Positions 17,450 to 27,801 of a stretch of DNA of 64,000 nt are shown here, piece after piece. How positions within the stretch are numbered: position 1 is the first letter of the stretch; every line of letters starts with the position of its first letter. This DNA is from Bacillus sp. EB600 (GTDB lineage Bacteria; Bacillota; Bacilli; Bacillales; Cytobacillaceae). Position numbers and translations under genes: made by a program. The notes under the pieces are model-generated. The model saw nothing but the letters and a program-made list of their open reading frames with translations, did not search any database and was not told the origin of the DNA. The stretch spans positions 175,152-239,151 of the forward strand of contig NZ_JAEVLT010000006.1 in NCBI RefSeq assembly GCF_024494385.1. Reading direction: 5' to 3'.

Positions 17450-19093
17450 ATGAAAGGAAAGCTGCTTGTTATTGGTTTTGGTCCAGGAGGACACAAACAT
17501 ATTACTGAACGTGCAAGAGAAGCAATCCAAGAGAGTGACATGATCATTGGTTATAAAACGTATGTAGAGTTGATTGAGGAATTAATAAACGGGCAGCAAA
17601 TTGTTAGCACAGGGATGACGGAAGAAGTGAGCCGTGCCCAGGAGGCAGTAAAACAGGCGGAACAAGGAAAAAACGTAGCAGTGATTTCTAGTGGTGATGC
17701 CGGTGTGTATGGAATGGCCGGTCTCGTGTATGAAGTATTGATTGAAAAAGGGTGGGAACAAGCTTCAGGGGTAGAAGTCGAGATCATCCCTGGAATTTCC
17801 GCGATCAACTCCTGTGCAGCTTTATTGGGCGCGCCCGTCATGCATGACTCATGTACGATTAGTTTAAGTGACCATTTAACACCATGGGAATTAATCGAAA
17901 CAAGAATAGAAGCTGCTGCTCAGGCTGATTTTGTCATTGCTCTCTACAATCCAAAAAGCGGGAGAAGAACAAGACAAATTGAAGAAGCACAAAGAATTCT
18001 CTTAAAATATCGTTCTCCGGAAACGCCGGTAGGGTTAGTGAAGAGTGCGTATCGCGATAGCCAAAAAGTGGTTATCACCAATTTAAAGGAGATGCTTGAT
18101 CAAGAAATTGGGATGTTAACGACTGTTTTAATTGGAAACTCTTCAACCTTTTTATACGATGGTTTAATGATTACACCGCGCGGATACCAACGGAAATATA
18201 CATTAAATCAAGCAGTACAGTCATTAAAACCGCATCAGCGTTTACAGAAGGAAGCAGAACCATGGGCGCTGGAACAAGCTCACGATTTGGTACCGATGGA
18301 GATTCAAACAGCCGCCTTTAAGGTGAATGCAACCGCAGAAACAGGAAAAGAATCTCCGAGAGAGCTGGCAGAAGCAGCATTGCAAATGATTCTTGGAACA
18401 AGCAAAGGATACTCTAAGAATTTAATCGTGAAACAGCCGATTCAATCGATTTTTGAACTTTCGGTTAGTCCTGGTGTTGCGAATAAAAAGTTTACACCGA
18501 AACAGATGATCACTCTTGCGGAAGTAGCCGGAGAAGAGGGCGTGATGGAATACACCCAAGACCATGCTATAAAGCTTCAAATTTTAACCTCAAAGCCTGA
18601 TGAAATAGTGAAAAAATTAGCAGAAGCAAACTTTTTGATTTCTCCGATTGGAGATGTTTTAACCGTGAAAGCCTGCGATTTTTGCGACGGTGACAAGAAA
18701 GATGCAATTCCGTATGCCGAAAAGCTGCAGGAAAGGCTTGGAGGGATGGAACTTCCTAAGGAATTAAAACTTGGTGTTAACGGCTGTGGCATGGCATGCT
18801 ATGGAGCTGTAAAAGAAGATATTGGTATTGTGTACCGTAAAGGAGCGTTTGATTTATTTTTAGGAGCAAAGACAGCCGGGAGAAATGCACATCCAGGTCA
18901 AATCGTTGCGGAAGGAATTGCACCTGACCATATTGTCGGGGTTGTCGAGCGGATTGTCCAAGAATACAAGGAGAAAGCCTATCCTAATGAACGCTTTTAT
19001 AAATTCTTTAAGCGTGTAAAGCAGGTTCAAGGTTTTACGTATCAAGATATCACACCAAAAATAAAAATTGAAGAAGCGGTATGCGGGGATTAA
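17450..19093 (+). CDS. cbiH60: CbiH60: cobalt-factor III C17-methyltransferase fused to an Fe-S domain
   Basis: Residues 1 to about 240 are a tetrapyrrole methylase (LVIGFGPGGHKHITERA, then ISSGDAGVYGMAG and ALYNPKS) that methylates C17 with ring contraction. The C-terminal part (about 330-547) resembles a nitrite/sulfite reductase-type Fe-S domain, with KACDFCDGDKKDA and VNGCGMACYG. This fusion is the CbiH60 form known from B. megaterium, which carries a 4Fe-4S centre. TTG 17423 is possible, but AAGGTAGGG (17435-17443) points to ATG 17450. Confidence 0.93.
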   Translation: MKGKLLVIGFGPGGHKHITERAREAIQESDMIIGYKTYVELIEELINGQQIVSTGMTEEVSRAQEAVKQAEQGKNVAVISSGDAGVYGMAGLVYEVLIEKGWEQASGVEVEIIPGISAINSCAALLGAPVMHDSCTISLSDHLTPWELIETRIEAAAQADFVIALYNPKSGRRTRQIEEAQRILLKYRSPETPVGLVKSAYRDSQKVVITNLKEMLDQEIGMLTTVLIGNSSTFLYDGLMITPRGYQRKYTLNQAVQSLKPHQRLQKEAEPWALEQAHDLVPMEIQTAAFKVNATAETGKESPRELAEAALQMILGTSKGYSKNLIVKQPIQSIFELSVSPGVANKKFTPKQMITLAEVAGEEGVMEYTQDHAIKLQILTSKPDEIVKKLAEANFLISPIGDVLTVKACDFCDGDKKDAIPYAEKLQERLGGMELPKELKLGVNGCGMACYGAVKEDIGIVYRKGAFDLFLGAKTAGRNAHPGQIVAEGIAPDHIVGVVERIVQEYKEKAYPNERFYKFFKRVKQVQGFTYQDITPKIKIEEAVCGD

Positions 19094-19170
19094 TTTATTT
19101 TGGGAATGAGAGATTAAACGAGGCTACTCTTTAAACAAGATTTGTAGTTTAACAAAGGGGAGGAAACAGA

Positions 19171-20076
19171 TTGAAAGCAATTCTATTTGTTGGCCATGGG
19201 AGTAAAGATCGTGAAGGAAATGATCAAGTTCGTCAATTTATTGAAGCAATGAGAGGGAATTGGGACGAAACTATACTCGTTCAGACGTGTTTTTTAGAAT
19301 TTGAAAGACCAACCGTTAATCAGGGGATTGATGTATGTGTCGAGAAAGGGGCCGACCATATTATCCTTATTCCCATTATGCTCCTGCAAGCTGGGCATTC
19401 CAAAATTCATATTCCAGCTGCCATCGATGAGGCAAAAAAACAATATCCATTAGTAAAGTTTACCTATGGTCGGCCAATTGGCGTTCATGAGGAAACATTA
19501 GAAATCCTAAAAACAAGATTAACAGAAATCGCGGAAAACTTGGATCATCCAGATCCTGATACAGCTGTCCTTCTGTTAGGGCGTGGCGGAAGCGATCCGG
19601 ATGCTAATAGTGATTTATACAAGATTGCTAGATTACTTTGGGAAAAAACAAACTTTAAAATAGTAGAACCTGCGTTTATGGGGGTCACTGATCCCCTTGT
19701 GAATGAAGGAATCGAGCGATGCTTGAAGCTCGGAGCAAAGAAAGTCATTATTTTGCCTTACTTTTTGTTCACTGGCATTTTAATAAAACGGTTAGAGGCG
19801 ATGATGGATTCATTCCAAAATCAATATTCCAGCATTGAATTTAAATTGGCAGGCTATTTTGGCTATCATCCTAGATTGCAAACGATTTTAAAAGAACGTG
19901 TGGAAGAAGCATTGCGTGATGAGGTAAAGATGAATTGTGATACATGCCAATATCGTCTGAACGCAATGGAACATGTCCATCATCACCACCATGATCACGA
20001 GCACGACCATGATCATGATCATGATCATCACCAACATCATGAACACGCAGGGCAGAATGCAGGTGATGAAAGATGA
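19171..20076 (+). CDS. cbiX: CbiX, sirohydrochlorin cobaltochelatase with His-rich tail
   Basis: Inserts cobalt into sirohydrochlorin, the step that commits to the cobalt-early pathway. Two homologous chelatase halves are visible: FVGHGSKDREGN with QAGHSKIHIPAAI, then LLLGRGGSDPDANSDLY. The C terminus carries MNCDTCQYRL, resembling the MxCxxC 4Fe-4S motif of long CbiX proteins, and then a tail with about 14 His alternating with Asp/Glu, a likely cobalt store. The start is TTG 19171 after GGGGAGG. A 77-base gap separates it from cbiH60 and it overlaps cbiJ by four bases. Confidence 0.95.
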   Translation: MKAILFVGHGSKDREGNDQVRQFIEAMRGNWDETILVQTCFLEFERPTVNQGIDVCVEKGADHIILIPIMLLQAGHSKIHIPAAIDEAKKQYPLVKFTYGRPIGVHEETLEILKTRLTEIAENLDHPDPDTAVLLLGRGGSDPDANSDLYKIARLLWEKTNFKIVEPAFMGVTDPLVNEGIERCLKLGAKKVIILPYFLFTGILIKRLEAMMDSFQNQYSSIEFKLAGYFGYHPRLQTILKERVEEALRDEVKMNCDTCQYRLNAMEHVHHHHHDHEHDHDHDHDHHQHHEHAGQNAGDER

Positions 20077-20864
20077 TTTTAGTATTAGCCGGTACAAGTG
20101 ATGCACGGGCACTAGCATCAGAAATCAAGAAAGCCGGTTTCAGACTCTTGGCAACCGTTGTAACTGAAAATGCTGCGGATGAGTTGAAACAGGAGGGTAT
20201 TCCTGTACTGGCCGGCCGATTGACGGATGAAGAAATGGTAAATTTGATCAAAGTAAAAGGAATTCAGGTCATTGTCGATGCAAGTCATCCATTTGCGGAA
20301 GAAGCATCTAAAAATGCCATAAGGGCTGCAAAAACAGCGAAGGTTCATTATATCCGATACGAACGTGAGTCCCAAAGCTTTCAATATGAAAAACTGAAGG
20401 TGGTTGAAAGCTACGCGGAAGCAGCAGAGATCGCAGCCACAAAAAGCGGGGTTGTAATGCTGACGACGGGAAGCAAGACCTTGCAGGTTTTTACGGAGAG
20501 GTTATTAGAGAACCCAAACATTCGCCTGATTGCTCGGATGCTGCCTCGCGTTGATAATATGGAAAAATGCGAACAGCTTGGCTTTCCGCAGAAAAATATT
20601 GTTGCCATTCAAGGTCCGTTTACCAAGGGGTTTGATCAAGCCCTTTACAATCAATATGGCGTGACTTTAATGATTACAAAGGAGAGCGGCAAGGTTGGCT
20701 CTGTTGATCAAAAGGTTGAAGCAGCAATGGATCTTGGGATAGAAATCATTCTGATTGGCCGCCCAAAAATCAATTATGGAACCGTATATTCAAATTTTTC
20801 GGATGTGATTCAGGACTTAAATAAAAATGTGCCATCCGTATTTAACCAACATTCAATGAAATAA
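20073..20864 (+). CDS. cbiJ: Cobalt-precorrin-6A reductase
   Basis: CbiJ reduces the macrocycle of cobalt-precorrin-6A with a nicotinamide cofactor. The 263-residue protein begins with ILVLAGTSDARALA, the CbiJ/CobK nucleotide motif, and has VDASHPFAEEASKNA and the conserved C-terminal MITKESGKVGSVDQK. Its ATG overlaps the cbiX stop (ATGA), indicating coupled translation. Position between cbiX and cbiC matches B. megaterium. Confidence 0.92.
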   Translation: MILVLAGTSDARALASEIKKAGFRLLATVVTENAADELKQEGIPVLAGRLTDEEMVNLIKVKGIQVIVDASHPFAEEASKNAIRAAKTAKVHYIRYERESQSFQYEKLKVVESYAEAAEIAATKSGVVMLTTGSKTLQVFTERLLENPNIRLIARMLPRVDNMEKCEQLGFPQKNIVAIQGPFTKGFDQALYNQYGVTLMITKESGKVGSVDQKVEAAMDLGIEIILIGRPKINYGTVYSNFSDVIQDLNKNVPSVFNQHSMK

Positions 20865-20876
20865 GGAGTGAGAATA

Positions 20877-21524
20877 ATGGATTTTCATACTGAATTTAAA
20901 CCGGTAACCGTTCAGCCCGAACAAATAGAAGGAAGAAGTTTTGAAATGATTAATGAAGAAATTGGTGAGCATTCCTTTACGGATGAGCAATATCCCATTG
21001 TGCAGCGTATCATTCATGCCTCTGCAGACTTTGAATTGGGAAAAAGTGTCCTCTTTCATCCTGAGGCGGTACAAGCAGGAATTCAGGCCATTCGCAGCGG
21101 AAAAAAAGTAGTCGCAGATGTGCAAATGGTTCAGGTTGGCGCAAACAAAGCACGAATTGAAAAGCATGGTGGAGAAATCAAAGTGTATATTTCAGATCCG
21201 GATGTTATGCAAGAAGCAAAACGATTAAATACTACCCGGGCGATCATTTCGATGAGAAAGGCGGTAAAGGATGCGGATGGCGGAATATTTGCGATCGGGA
21301 ATGCACCAACAGCGTTACTTGAGCTAATCCGTCTTATTAAAGAAGGAGAAGCCAAACCGGGTCTTGTTATTGGCCTGCCGGTTGGTTTCGTTTCAGCGGC
21401 TGAATCAAAAGCAGAATTAGCCAAGCTTGACATTCCGTTTATCACAAATATTGGAAGAAAAGGCGGCAGTACCATTACTGTTGCCGCATTAAATGCGATA
21501 TCTATTCTTGCAGACCGGGTGTAG
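20877..21524 (+). CDS. cbiC: Cobalt-precorrin-8 methylmutase
   Basis: CbiC moves a methyl group from C11 to C12 to give cobyrinate. The motifs RIIHASADFELG (catalytic His) and AIGNAPTALLELIRLI are characteristic, as is GLPVGFVSAAESKAEL near the end. ATG 20877 is eight bases after AAGGAG; an upstream GTG (20868) overlaps that site and is rejected. Twelve bases separate it from cbiJ. Confidence 0.94.
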   Translation: MDFHTEFKPVTVQPEQIEGRSFEMINEEIGEHSFTDEQYPIVQRIIHASADFELGKSVLFHPEAVQAGIQAIRSGKKVVADVQMVQVGANKARIEKHGGEIKVYISDPDVMQEAKRLNTTRAIISMRKAVKDADGGIFAIGNAPTALLELIRLIKEGEAKPGLVIGLPVGFVSAAESKAELAKLDIPFITNIGRKGGSTITVAALNAISILADRV

Positions 21525-21527
21525 GAC

Positions 21528-22631
21528 ATGCAGGAAGTACCAAAAGGAAAGCTGAGAGAAGGATATACGACAGGGGCCTGTGCAACAGCTGCGACAAAGG
21601 CTGCACTGACAGCTTTAATTACAGGGGAATCCCAAACAGAAGCAACCATTTATTTACCGGCAAAGCGGTTTGCCAGTTTTCAAATTGTAAGTTGTGAGAT
21701 TACTGAAGTAGTGGCAATAGCAGGAATCATAAAGGACGCGGGTGATGACCCGGATGCCACCCATGGGGCACTAATCGTGTCAACTGTTTCCTGGTCGGAT
21801 CAGCCAGGGATCGTCCTTGATGGAGGAGTAGGTGTTGGCCGGGTGACGAAGAAAGGTCTGCCGGTTCCTGTTGGGGAGGCGGCAATTAATCCAGTACCCC
21901 GTAAAATGATACATGAGACAGCCGAAGAAGTTTTACAGGAACACGGAATCAAAAAAGGGATAAAAATCGTGATTTCGGTACCGGATGGTGAAGAAATTGC
22001 GAAAAAAACGCTAAATGGCCGTCTGGGGATTATTGGCGGAATTTCGATCCTGGGCACCCGCGGCATTGTCACTCCTTTTTCCACAGCAGCCTATAAAGCC
22101 AGTATTATTGAAGCGATTAGTGTAGCCAGGGCAAGCGGCTGTGACCAAATTGTCATTACAACCGGCGGGCGAAGTGAAAAATGCGCCATGAAGCAATTTT
22201 CAGAGCTCCCAGAAGAAGCATTTGTGGAAATGGGAGACTTCGTCGGCTTTACGTTGAAACAGTGCAAAAAACAAGGTGTGAAAAGAGTTTCAATGGTCGG
22301 CATGATGGGGAAATTTTCAAAGGTAGCTATGGGAACTATGATGGTGCACTCGAAAAGTGCTCCTGTTGATTTTGGGTTTTTAGCGGATATTGCAAGCAGT
22401 TCAGGAGCAAATTCTGTTCTTATCGAGGAAATAAAAACTGCGAATACAGCGTCACAGGTGGGTGACATGATGATGTCACAGGGGTATCACAATTTTTTTG
22501 AAAAGCTTAGCGCTGCCTGCTGTCTCGCTGCGGTAAAGGAAGTAGATGGTGGGATCATAGTCGACACCTCTTTATATACAATGAAGGGGGAATTTTTAGG
22601 AATGGCGGTGCGAGAGTGTGGCATCAATTAA
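21528..22631 (+). CDS. cbiD: Cobalt-precorrin-5B C1-methyltransferase
   Basis: CbiD methylates C1 during anaerobic corrin synthesis. The diagnostic N-terminal [35 protein letters not shown] and [11 protein letters not shown] are present, and the 367-residue length is normal. It starts three bases after cbiC and overlaps the start of cbiET by 14 bases. Confidence 0.95.
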   Translation: MQEVPKGKLREGYTTGACATAATKAALTALITGESQTEATIYLPAKRFASFQIVSCEITEVVAIAGIIKDAGDDPDATHGALIVSTVSWSDQPGIVLDGGVGVGRVTKKGLPVPVGEAAINPVPRKMIHETAEEVLQEHGIKKGIKIVISVPDGEEIAKKTLNGRLGIIGGISILGTRGIVTPFSTAAYKASIIEAISVARASGCDQIVITTGGRSEKCAMKQFSELPEEAFVEMGDFVGFTLKQCKKQGVKRVSMVGMMGKFSKVAMGTMMVHSKSAPVDFGFLADIASSSGANSVLIEEIKTANTASQVGDMMMSQGYHNFFEKLSAACCLAAVKEVDGGIIVDTSLYTMKGEFLGMAVRECGIN

Positions 22632-23823
22632 AATGATTGGCATTGGGGCGGAAGGGAAATTAAGCCTGCTTCCCCTCTATGAAAAGTGGATTTATGAAAG
22701 TGAACTCTTAATAGGAGGAAAACGGCAGCTTTCTTTTTTCCCCGATTACCAGGGAGAAAAAATGGCTATTGAGGGCGGGCTTTCCCTGCTTGTTGAACGA
22801 TTGCAGACCGAGACAAAAAACGTTGTCGTTTTGGCATCTGGTGACCCATTGTTTTTTGGAATCGGAAGCTACTTATCTTCTAAAATCGATGTGGAAATAT
22901 ATCCATATTTAAGCTCAGTCCAGCTTGCATTTGCCAAAATGGGCGAGCGATGGCAGGATGCTTACTTTACAAGCGTCCATGGCAGAAGTATGAAAGGGTT
23001 GGCACAGCGCATAGATGGAAAAGAGAAAGTTGCGTTGTTAACAGATACAGAAAATTCGCCGAACAAAATTGCCGAGTACTTGCTTTCGTTTGGTATGACC
23101 GAATACCAGGCATTTGTTGGCGAGAACCTAGGCGGTAACAACGAAAGTTGCCGCTGGCTGAGCCTCGAGGAAATGAAAGATGCCCATTTTTCACCGCTTA
23201 ATGTTGTTATTTTGAAGAAAACAGGAGAAAGTCCGCGATGGTCAATCGGGATTGACGATCAGGAGTTTTTTCAGCGCAAGCCGGATAAAGGCTTAATTAC
23301 AAAAAAAGAAATTCGAACATTGAGCATCAGTGCTCTTCGTTTAAAGGAAGACAGTATTGTTTGGGATATTGGCACTTGCACTGGTTCAGTCGCGATTGAA
23401 GCCGCGAAAATAGCCAGCGAAGGGCAGGTCTTTGCAATTGAGAAGAATGAGGGAGACCTGGAAAACTGCAAACAAAATTTAGCAAAATTCCGTGTCGATG
23501 CCTCGCTTATTCACGGGAAAGCACCAGAAGGATTAGACACGTTTCCAGACCCGGATGCTGTCTTTATTGGCGGGACTGCTGGCGGGATGGGAGAAATTTT
23601 GGATATTTGCTGCGGCCGCTTGAATGAAGGAGGACGGATTGTGTTAAATGCAGTGACGATAGAAAATCTTTCAGAGGCGATCTCCGCATTTAAGGAGCGG
23701 GGATTTAAAACGAATATTACACTTGCCCAAATTTCAAGAAGTAAGCCAATCTTAAATCTTACAAGATTTGATGCCTTAAATCCTATTTATATTATTGAAG
23801 CACAGTGTCTGAAAGGGGAATAA
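22618..23823 (+). CDS. cbiET: CbiET fusion: C5/C15 methyltransferase and decarboxylase
   Basis: A fusion of CbiE (about 1-205, a tetrapyrrole methylase with [16 protein letters not shown]) and CbiT (about 215-401, a class I methyltransferase with [16 protein letters not shown] as SAM motif I). Together they methylate C5 and C15 and remove the acetate carboxylate on ring C. The start is GTG 22618 inside cbiD; ATG 22633 (MIGIGAEGK) is a possible alternative. The same fusion occurs in B. megaterium. Confidence 0.93.
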   Translation: MASIKMIGIGAEGKLSLLPLYEKWIYESELLIGGKRQLSFFPDYQGEKMAIEGGLSLLVERLQTETKNVVVLASGDPLFFGIGSYLSSKIDVEIYPYLSSVQLAFAKMGERWQDAYFTSVHGRSMKGLAQRIDGKEKVALLTDTENSPNKIAEYLLSFGMTEYQAFVGENLGGNNESCRWLSLEEMKDAHFSPLNVVILKKTGESPRWSIGIDDQEFFQRKPDKGLITKKEIRTLSISALRLKEDSIVWDIGTCTGSVAIEAAKIASEGQVFAIEKNEGDLENCKQNLAKFRVDASLIHGKAPEGLDTFPDPDAVFIGGTAGGMGEILDICCGRLNEGGRIVLNAVTIENLSEAISAFKERGFKTNITLAQISRSKPILNLTRFDALNPIYIIEAQCLKGE

Positions 23824-23825
23824 AT

Positions 23826-24527
23826 ATGTTTGGTACATTATACGGCTTGGGAGTTGGACCAGGGGACCCAGAGCTAATAACGGTGAAGGCATTTCGAAAA
23901 TTAAAAGAATCACCTGTTATTGCTTATCCAAAGAAACAAAAAGGCAGCAAAAGCTATGCTCAGCGAATTATTGATGTCTATTTTCAGCCGAACGAAAAGG
24001 AAATGCTGGGTCTTGTGTTTCCGATGACAAAGGATCCGGCTGCATTGGACCGAAAATGGAATGAAACAGTCGAAAGTGTATGGGGAAAGCTGCAGGAAGG
24101 AAAGGATGTTGCCTTTGTAACAGAAGGAGATCCGCTTCTTTACAGTACCTTTATTCATATGATGCGCCTGATGCAGGAGGATCATCCGGAGGTGCCGATT
24201 GAAGTAGTCCCAGGAATTTCTTCCATTAATGGAGCCGCTGCAAGGCTTGGTATTCCTCTAGCAGATGGTGATGAGCATGTGGCCATTGTTCCGGCGCGGG
24301 ATGACTATGAAACAATGAAAAAAGTAATTGAAGACAATGATTGTGTTATTTTTATTAAAGTAGCGAAAGTGATCGATTTAATGCTGGAGATTTTACGTGA
24401 CTTGGATTTGCTGCATAAGGCTTCGGTCGTAACGAAGGTTACATCGGATGAGGAGATTATTTGGCGGGCTGACGAGCTTGAGGGAGCAGAGCTTGAATAC
24501 TTAACGTTAATGGTGGTGAGAAAATGA
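23826..24527 (+). CDS. cbiL: Cobalt-factor II C20-methyltransferase
   Basis: CbiL methylates C20 of cobalt-factor II. It has the methylase N terminus LYGLGVGPGDPELITVKA, VTEGDPLLYSTF and VVPGISSINGAAARLG. ATG 23826 lies seven bases after AAAGGGG; the in-frame GTG at 23805 is inside cbiET and lacks a site. It comes before ring contraction in the pathway although the gene follows cbiET. It overlaps cbiF by four bases. Confidence 0.94.
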   Translation: MFGTLYGLGVGPGDPELITVKAFRKLKESPVIAYPKKQKGSKSYAQRIIDVYFQPNEKEMLGLVFPMTKDPAALDRKWNETVESVWGKLQEGKDVAFVTEGDPLLYSTFIHMMRLMQEDHPEVPIEVVPGISSINGAAARLGIPLADGDEHVAIVPARDDYETMKKVIEDNDCVIFIKVAKVIDLMLEILRDLDLLHKASVVTKVTSDEEIIWRADELEGAELEYLTLMVVRK

Positions 24528-25300
24528 AGCTGTATATTATTGGTGCTGGACCTGGAGATCCGGATTTAATCACGGTAAAAGGCCTTAAACATCTTCAGGA
24601 AGCAGATGTTGTTCTTTATGCCGATTCGCTTGTGAACGAAGAACTGATTGAAAAGGCGAAACCGGGAGCGGAAGTGATGAAGACAGCAGGCATGCACTTA
24701 GAGCAAATGGTTGACATTATGGTTGACCGAATCCGGCAAGGACAAAAGGTCGTTCGCATTCACACCGGAGACCCAGCTGTATATGGTGCAATCATGGAGC
24801 AAATCGTTCTTTTGAAAAAGCAAGAAATTGACGTGGAGATCGTTCCCGGAGTCAGCTCCGTGTTTGCAGCAGCTGCGGCGGCACAGGCCGAGCTGACGAT
24901 TCCAGATTTAACCCAAACGGTGATTTTAACAAGAGCCGAGGGGAGAACGCCGGTACCGGAATTTGAAAAGTTGGCCGATTTAGCGAAACATCATTGTACG
25001 ATTGCTCTTTTCCTAAGTGCGACTTTAACGAAAAAGCTTGTTAAGGAACTGACCGAGGCCGGCTGGAGCAAGGATACGCCAGTGGCTGTCGTCTATAAAG
25101 CCTCATGGCCGGATCAAAAAATTGTCCGGACCACATTGGAACATTTAGATGGAGATATGCGCGTAAATGGCATCCGGAAACAAGCGATGATTTTGGCCGG
25201 ATGGGCACTCGATGAAAACATTGGTGACCAAAACTACCGATCCAAGCTATACGATAAAACATTTACCCACGGATTCCGTCGGGGGGTGGAAGCTGAATGA
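24524..25300 (+). CDS. cbiF: Cobalt-precorrin-4 C11-methyltransferase
   Basis: Tetrapyrrole methylase with LYIIGAGPGDPDLITVKGL, RIHTGDPAVYGAI and VPGVSSVFAAAAAAQAELT. CbiF methylates C11. Strong matches to CbiF/CobM (DVVLYADSLVN, VYKASWPDQKIVR) separate it from its methylase relatives here. ATGA overlaps link it to both cbiL and cbiG. Confidence 0.95.
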   Translation: MKLYIIGAGPGDPDLITVKGLKHLQEADVVLYADSLVNEELIEKAKPGAEVMKTAGMHLEQMVDIMVDRIRQGQKVVRIHTGDPAVYGAIMEQIVLLKKQEIDVEIVPGVSSVFAAAAAAQAELTIPDLTQTVILTRAEGRTPVPEFEKLADLAKHHCTIALFLSATLTKKLVKELTEAGWSKDTPVAVVYKASWPDQKIVRTTLEHLDGDMRVNGIRKQAMILAGWALDENIGDQNYRSKLYDKTFTHGFRRGVEAE

Positions 25301-26418
25301 TCGAGCTTCAAGAAAAGCAAAAGGCTGTCATCCAGCAGAACGGTGATTATGCCGTCGTGGCCATTACAAAGCATGGCGTAGAGCTTGCCCGAAAGCTGGG
25401 GCATTTTTTTCAAAATGCAGATGTGTATTATATGAGTAAATTTGAAAAAGGGGATGAAGGAGAGAAAGACATTCAATTGTTCACCGGAAGTGTCCGCCTC
25501 CTTCTGCCGGCTCTTTTTGAAGCCTACAAGGGGATTATCATTATTATTTCCCTCGGAGCCGTTGTTCGAATGATCGCTCCACTATTAAAGGATAAAAAAA
25601 CAGATCCAGGTGTTGTTGTCGTTGATGATAAAGGAGAACATGTGATCAGCGTCCTGTCAGGCCATATTGGGGGAGCGAATGAATTAACGAAAGAAGTAGC
25701 TGCCGTTCTAAAGGCACGCCCTGTTATTACTACGGCTTCGGATGTACAAGAAACCATTACGGTTGATATATTTGGCAAGCGGTTTGGCTGGGTATGGGAC
25801 TCAGCAGAAAAACTGACGCCTGTGAGCGCTGCTGTTGTAAATGAAGAAAAGATTGCGGTCATCCAGGAGTCAGGGGAAAAGGAATGGTGGCATTACGGCC
25901 GCCCGCTTCCGGAAAATATAAAGGTATATCCGTCTATTGCAGAAGCACTCTCGGAGAAGTCTACCGCTAGTCTTGTAATTACCCATCGAAATTTAGCGGA
26001 ACAGGAAAAAATAATTTTACATAATGGGGTGTTATATCGGCCGAAGGTGATTGTCCTTGGAATGGGCTGCAACCGCGGTACATCTTCAGAGGAAATTGAG
26101 ACAGTAATAAACGAAACCTTGGAGGAATTACACTTTTCTAGCAAAAGTGTCAAGGCACTTTGTACGATCGATCTAAAAAAAGATGAAGCAGGGTTAATTG
26201 AAGTCGTAAATAAACACGATTGGGAGTTTGTCTGCTATACACCTGAGGAACTGAATTCGGTAGCAATCGAAGCACCCTCGGAGACGGTTTTTAAATATAC
26301 AGGCGCGTATGGTGTCAGTGAGCCGGCCGCGCTGTTGTACAGCGGAGCGGAAAAAATGGAGCTAGTCAAAAAAAAATCAGGAAATGTCACGATATCAGTC
26401 GCGGTCATTCCATATTGA
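25297..26418 (+). CDS. cbiG: Cobalt-precorrin-5A hydrolase
   Basis: CbiG opens the delta-lactone of cobalt-precorrin-5A and releases acetaldehyde. The N-terminal domain has AVVRMIAPLLKDKKTDPGVV and SVLSGHIGGANELT; the C-terminal domain has VLGMGCNRGTSSEEIE and FKYTGAYGVSEPAALLYSGA. At 373 aa it is a full three-domain CbiG. It overlaps cbiF by four bases, and AGGGGGAAAT follows before cbiA. Confidence 0.94.
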   Translation: MIELQEKQKAVIQQNGDYAVVAITKHGVELARKLGHFFQNADVYYMSKFEKGDEGEKDIQLFTGSVRLLLPALFEAYKGIIIIISLGAVVRMIAPLLKDKKTDPGVVVVDDKGEHVISVLSGHIGGANELTKEVAAVLKARPVITTASDVQETITVDIFGKRFGWVWDSAEKLTPVSAAVVNEEKIAVIQESGEKEWWHYGRPLPENIKVYPSIAEALSEKSTASLVITHRNLAEQEKIILHNGVLYRPKVIVLGMGCNRGTSSEEIETVINETLEELHFSSKSVKALCTIDLKKDEAGLIEVVNKHDWEFVCYTPEELNSVAIEAPSETVFKYTGAYGVSEPAALLYSGAEKMELVKKKSGNVTISVAVIPY

Positions 26419-26430
26419 GGGGGAAATAGC

Positions 26431-27801
26431 ATGGCAGATCGCAGACTTGTGATTGCAGGTACAGGCAGCGGTGTTGGAAAAACAACCATCACGATCGGGC
26501 TGATGTCAGCTTTAAGGAAAAAGGGCTATACCGTTCAAGGCTTTAAATGCGGTCCGGATTATATTGACCCAACCTACCATACAGCTGTTACCGGCAGAGT
26601 TTCCAGAAACATTGACAGCTGGATGCTGAATCACGAAATGGTAAAAGAGATTGTTAGCCGTGGTAGTGAAGGTGCTGATATTTCCATTATTGAAGGGGTA
26701 ATGGGATTCTTTGATGGAAAAGATCCAACGAATAATAATGGCTCAACAGCAGAAATCAGTATTATCACGGAAAGTCCAGTAGTTCTCGTTGTGAATTGTG
26801 CCAGCATGGCTCGGAGCGCAGCCGCGATTGTTAAGGGATTTCAAGTATTTTTAAAAGAAGCTAAGATTGTCGGTGTGATTGCCAATTCGGTTGGGAGCGA
26901 GGGACATTTTAAAATCGTCAAAACGGCGATTGAACAAGAGTGCGGCATTCCGGTTATTGGATATTTGAAAAAAGATCGACAGCTTACCATTCCTGAACGG
27001 CATTTAGGATTGATTCCATCTATAGAAAGGGGCGAGCTTGATCCGTTTTTTGATCAGCTTGGTGATTTAATCCTTGAAACAATAGATGTTGATACCATTT
27101 TTGATCTTGCAAAGGCTTCTCCTCTTGAGATTCAAGAATCCCAGTTTACGAGAAGAGAAAAGAAAGCGGTACGAATTGCAGTTGCAAGAGATGCTGCCTT
27201 TAACTTTTATTATCAGGAAAATTTTGAAATGTTAGAAGCTTTTGGTGCAGAGCTCGTTGAGTTTTCCCCGTTAAAGGGTGAAGCTTTACCGGATCATGTT
27301 GATGGTTTATATATCGGTGGGGGATTTCCTGAGGAATTTGCAGAAGAGCTTGCTGAGCAAAGCGGGGTAAAGGACTCTATTCGGACAGCGATTGAAAAAG
27401 GCCTGCCAACATTGGCTGAATGCGGCGGTTTTATGTTTTTAACCGAATCGATTGAAACCACAGATGAAAAGAGATATGAAATGGTTGGCATCATTCCTGG
27501 CAGGGTGAAAATGCAAACAAAGCTTGCTGCTTTAGGCTATCGCGAAATAACAGCAGAAGAAGGAAATTTCCTATTAAATGGGGATCTGAAAGCTAGAGGT
27601 CATGAATTCCACTATTCTACCTTTCATCCAAAAACAGAGATTCAACCTGCTTATCAAACAAAGGGCATGCGCGGGTTTAAACAAGAAGGTTTTATGAAAG
27701 GAAATTTAATCGCCGGTTATACTCACTTTCATTTTGGCTCGTGCCCGGGAATGGTTGAAAATTGGATCAAGAAATGTAAGGAGTGGCAGGCAAATGGCTA
27801 A
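26431..27801 (+). CDS. cbiA: Cobyrinate a,c-diamide synthase
   Basis: CbiA amidates the a and c side chains of cobyrinate with ATP and glutamine. The N-terminal synthetase domain has the P-loop AGTGSGVGKTT and KCGPDYIDPTYH; the C-terminal amidotransferase domain has the nucleophile Cys in LAECGGFMFL and a His in YTHFHFGSCP. The 456-aa length is typical. It overlaps cbiP by eight bases. Confidence 0.95.
   Translation: MADRRLVIAGTGSGVGKTTITIGLMSALRKKGYTVQGFKCGPDYIDPTYHTAVTGRVSRNIDSWMLNHEMVKEIVSRGSEGADISIIEGVMGFFDGKDPTNNNGSTAEISIITESPVVLVVNCASMARSAAAIVKGFQVFLKEAKIVGVIANSVGSEGHFKIVKTAIEQECGIPVIGYLKKDRQLTIPERHLGLIPSIERGELDPFFDQLGDLILETIDVDTIFDLAKASPLEIQESQFTRREKKAVRIAVARDAAFNFYYQENFEMLEAFGAELVEFSPLKGEALPDHVDGLYIGGGFPEEFAEELAEQSGVKDSIRTAIEKGLPTLAECGGFMFLTESIETTDEKRYEMVGIIPGRVKMQTKLAALGYREITAEEGNFLLNGDLKARGHEFHYSTFHPKTEIQPAYQTKGMRGFKQEGFMKGNLIAGYTHFHFGSCPGMVENWIKKCKEWQANG

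Noticed and set aside
19888..20251. Minus-strand frames rich in Met/Ile/Asp opposite the cbiX tail
   Set aside because: These are shadows of the His-rich repeat codons (CAT/CAC read backwards).
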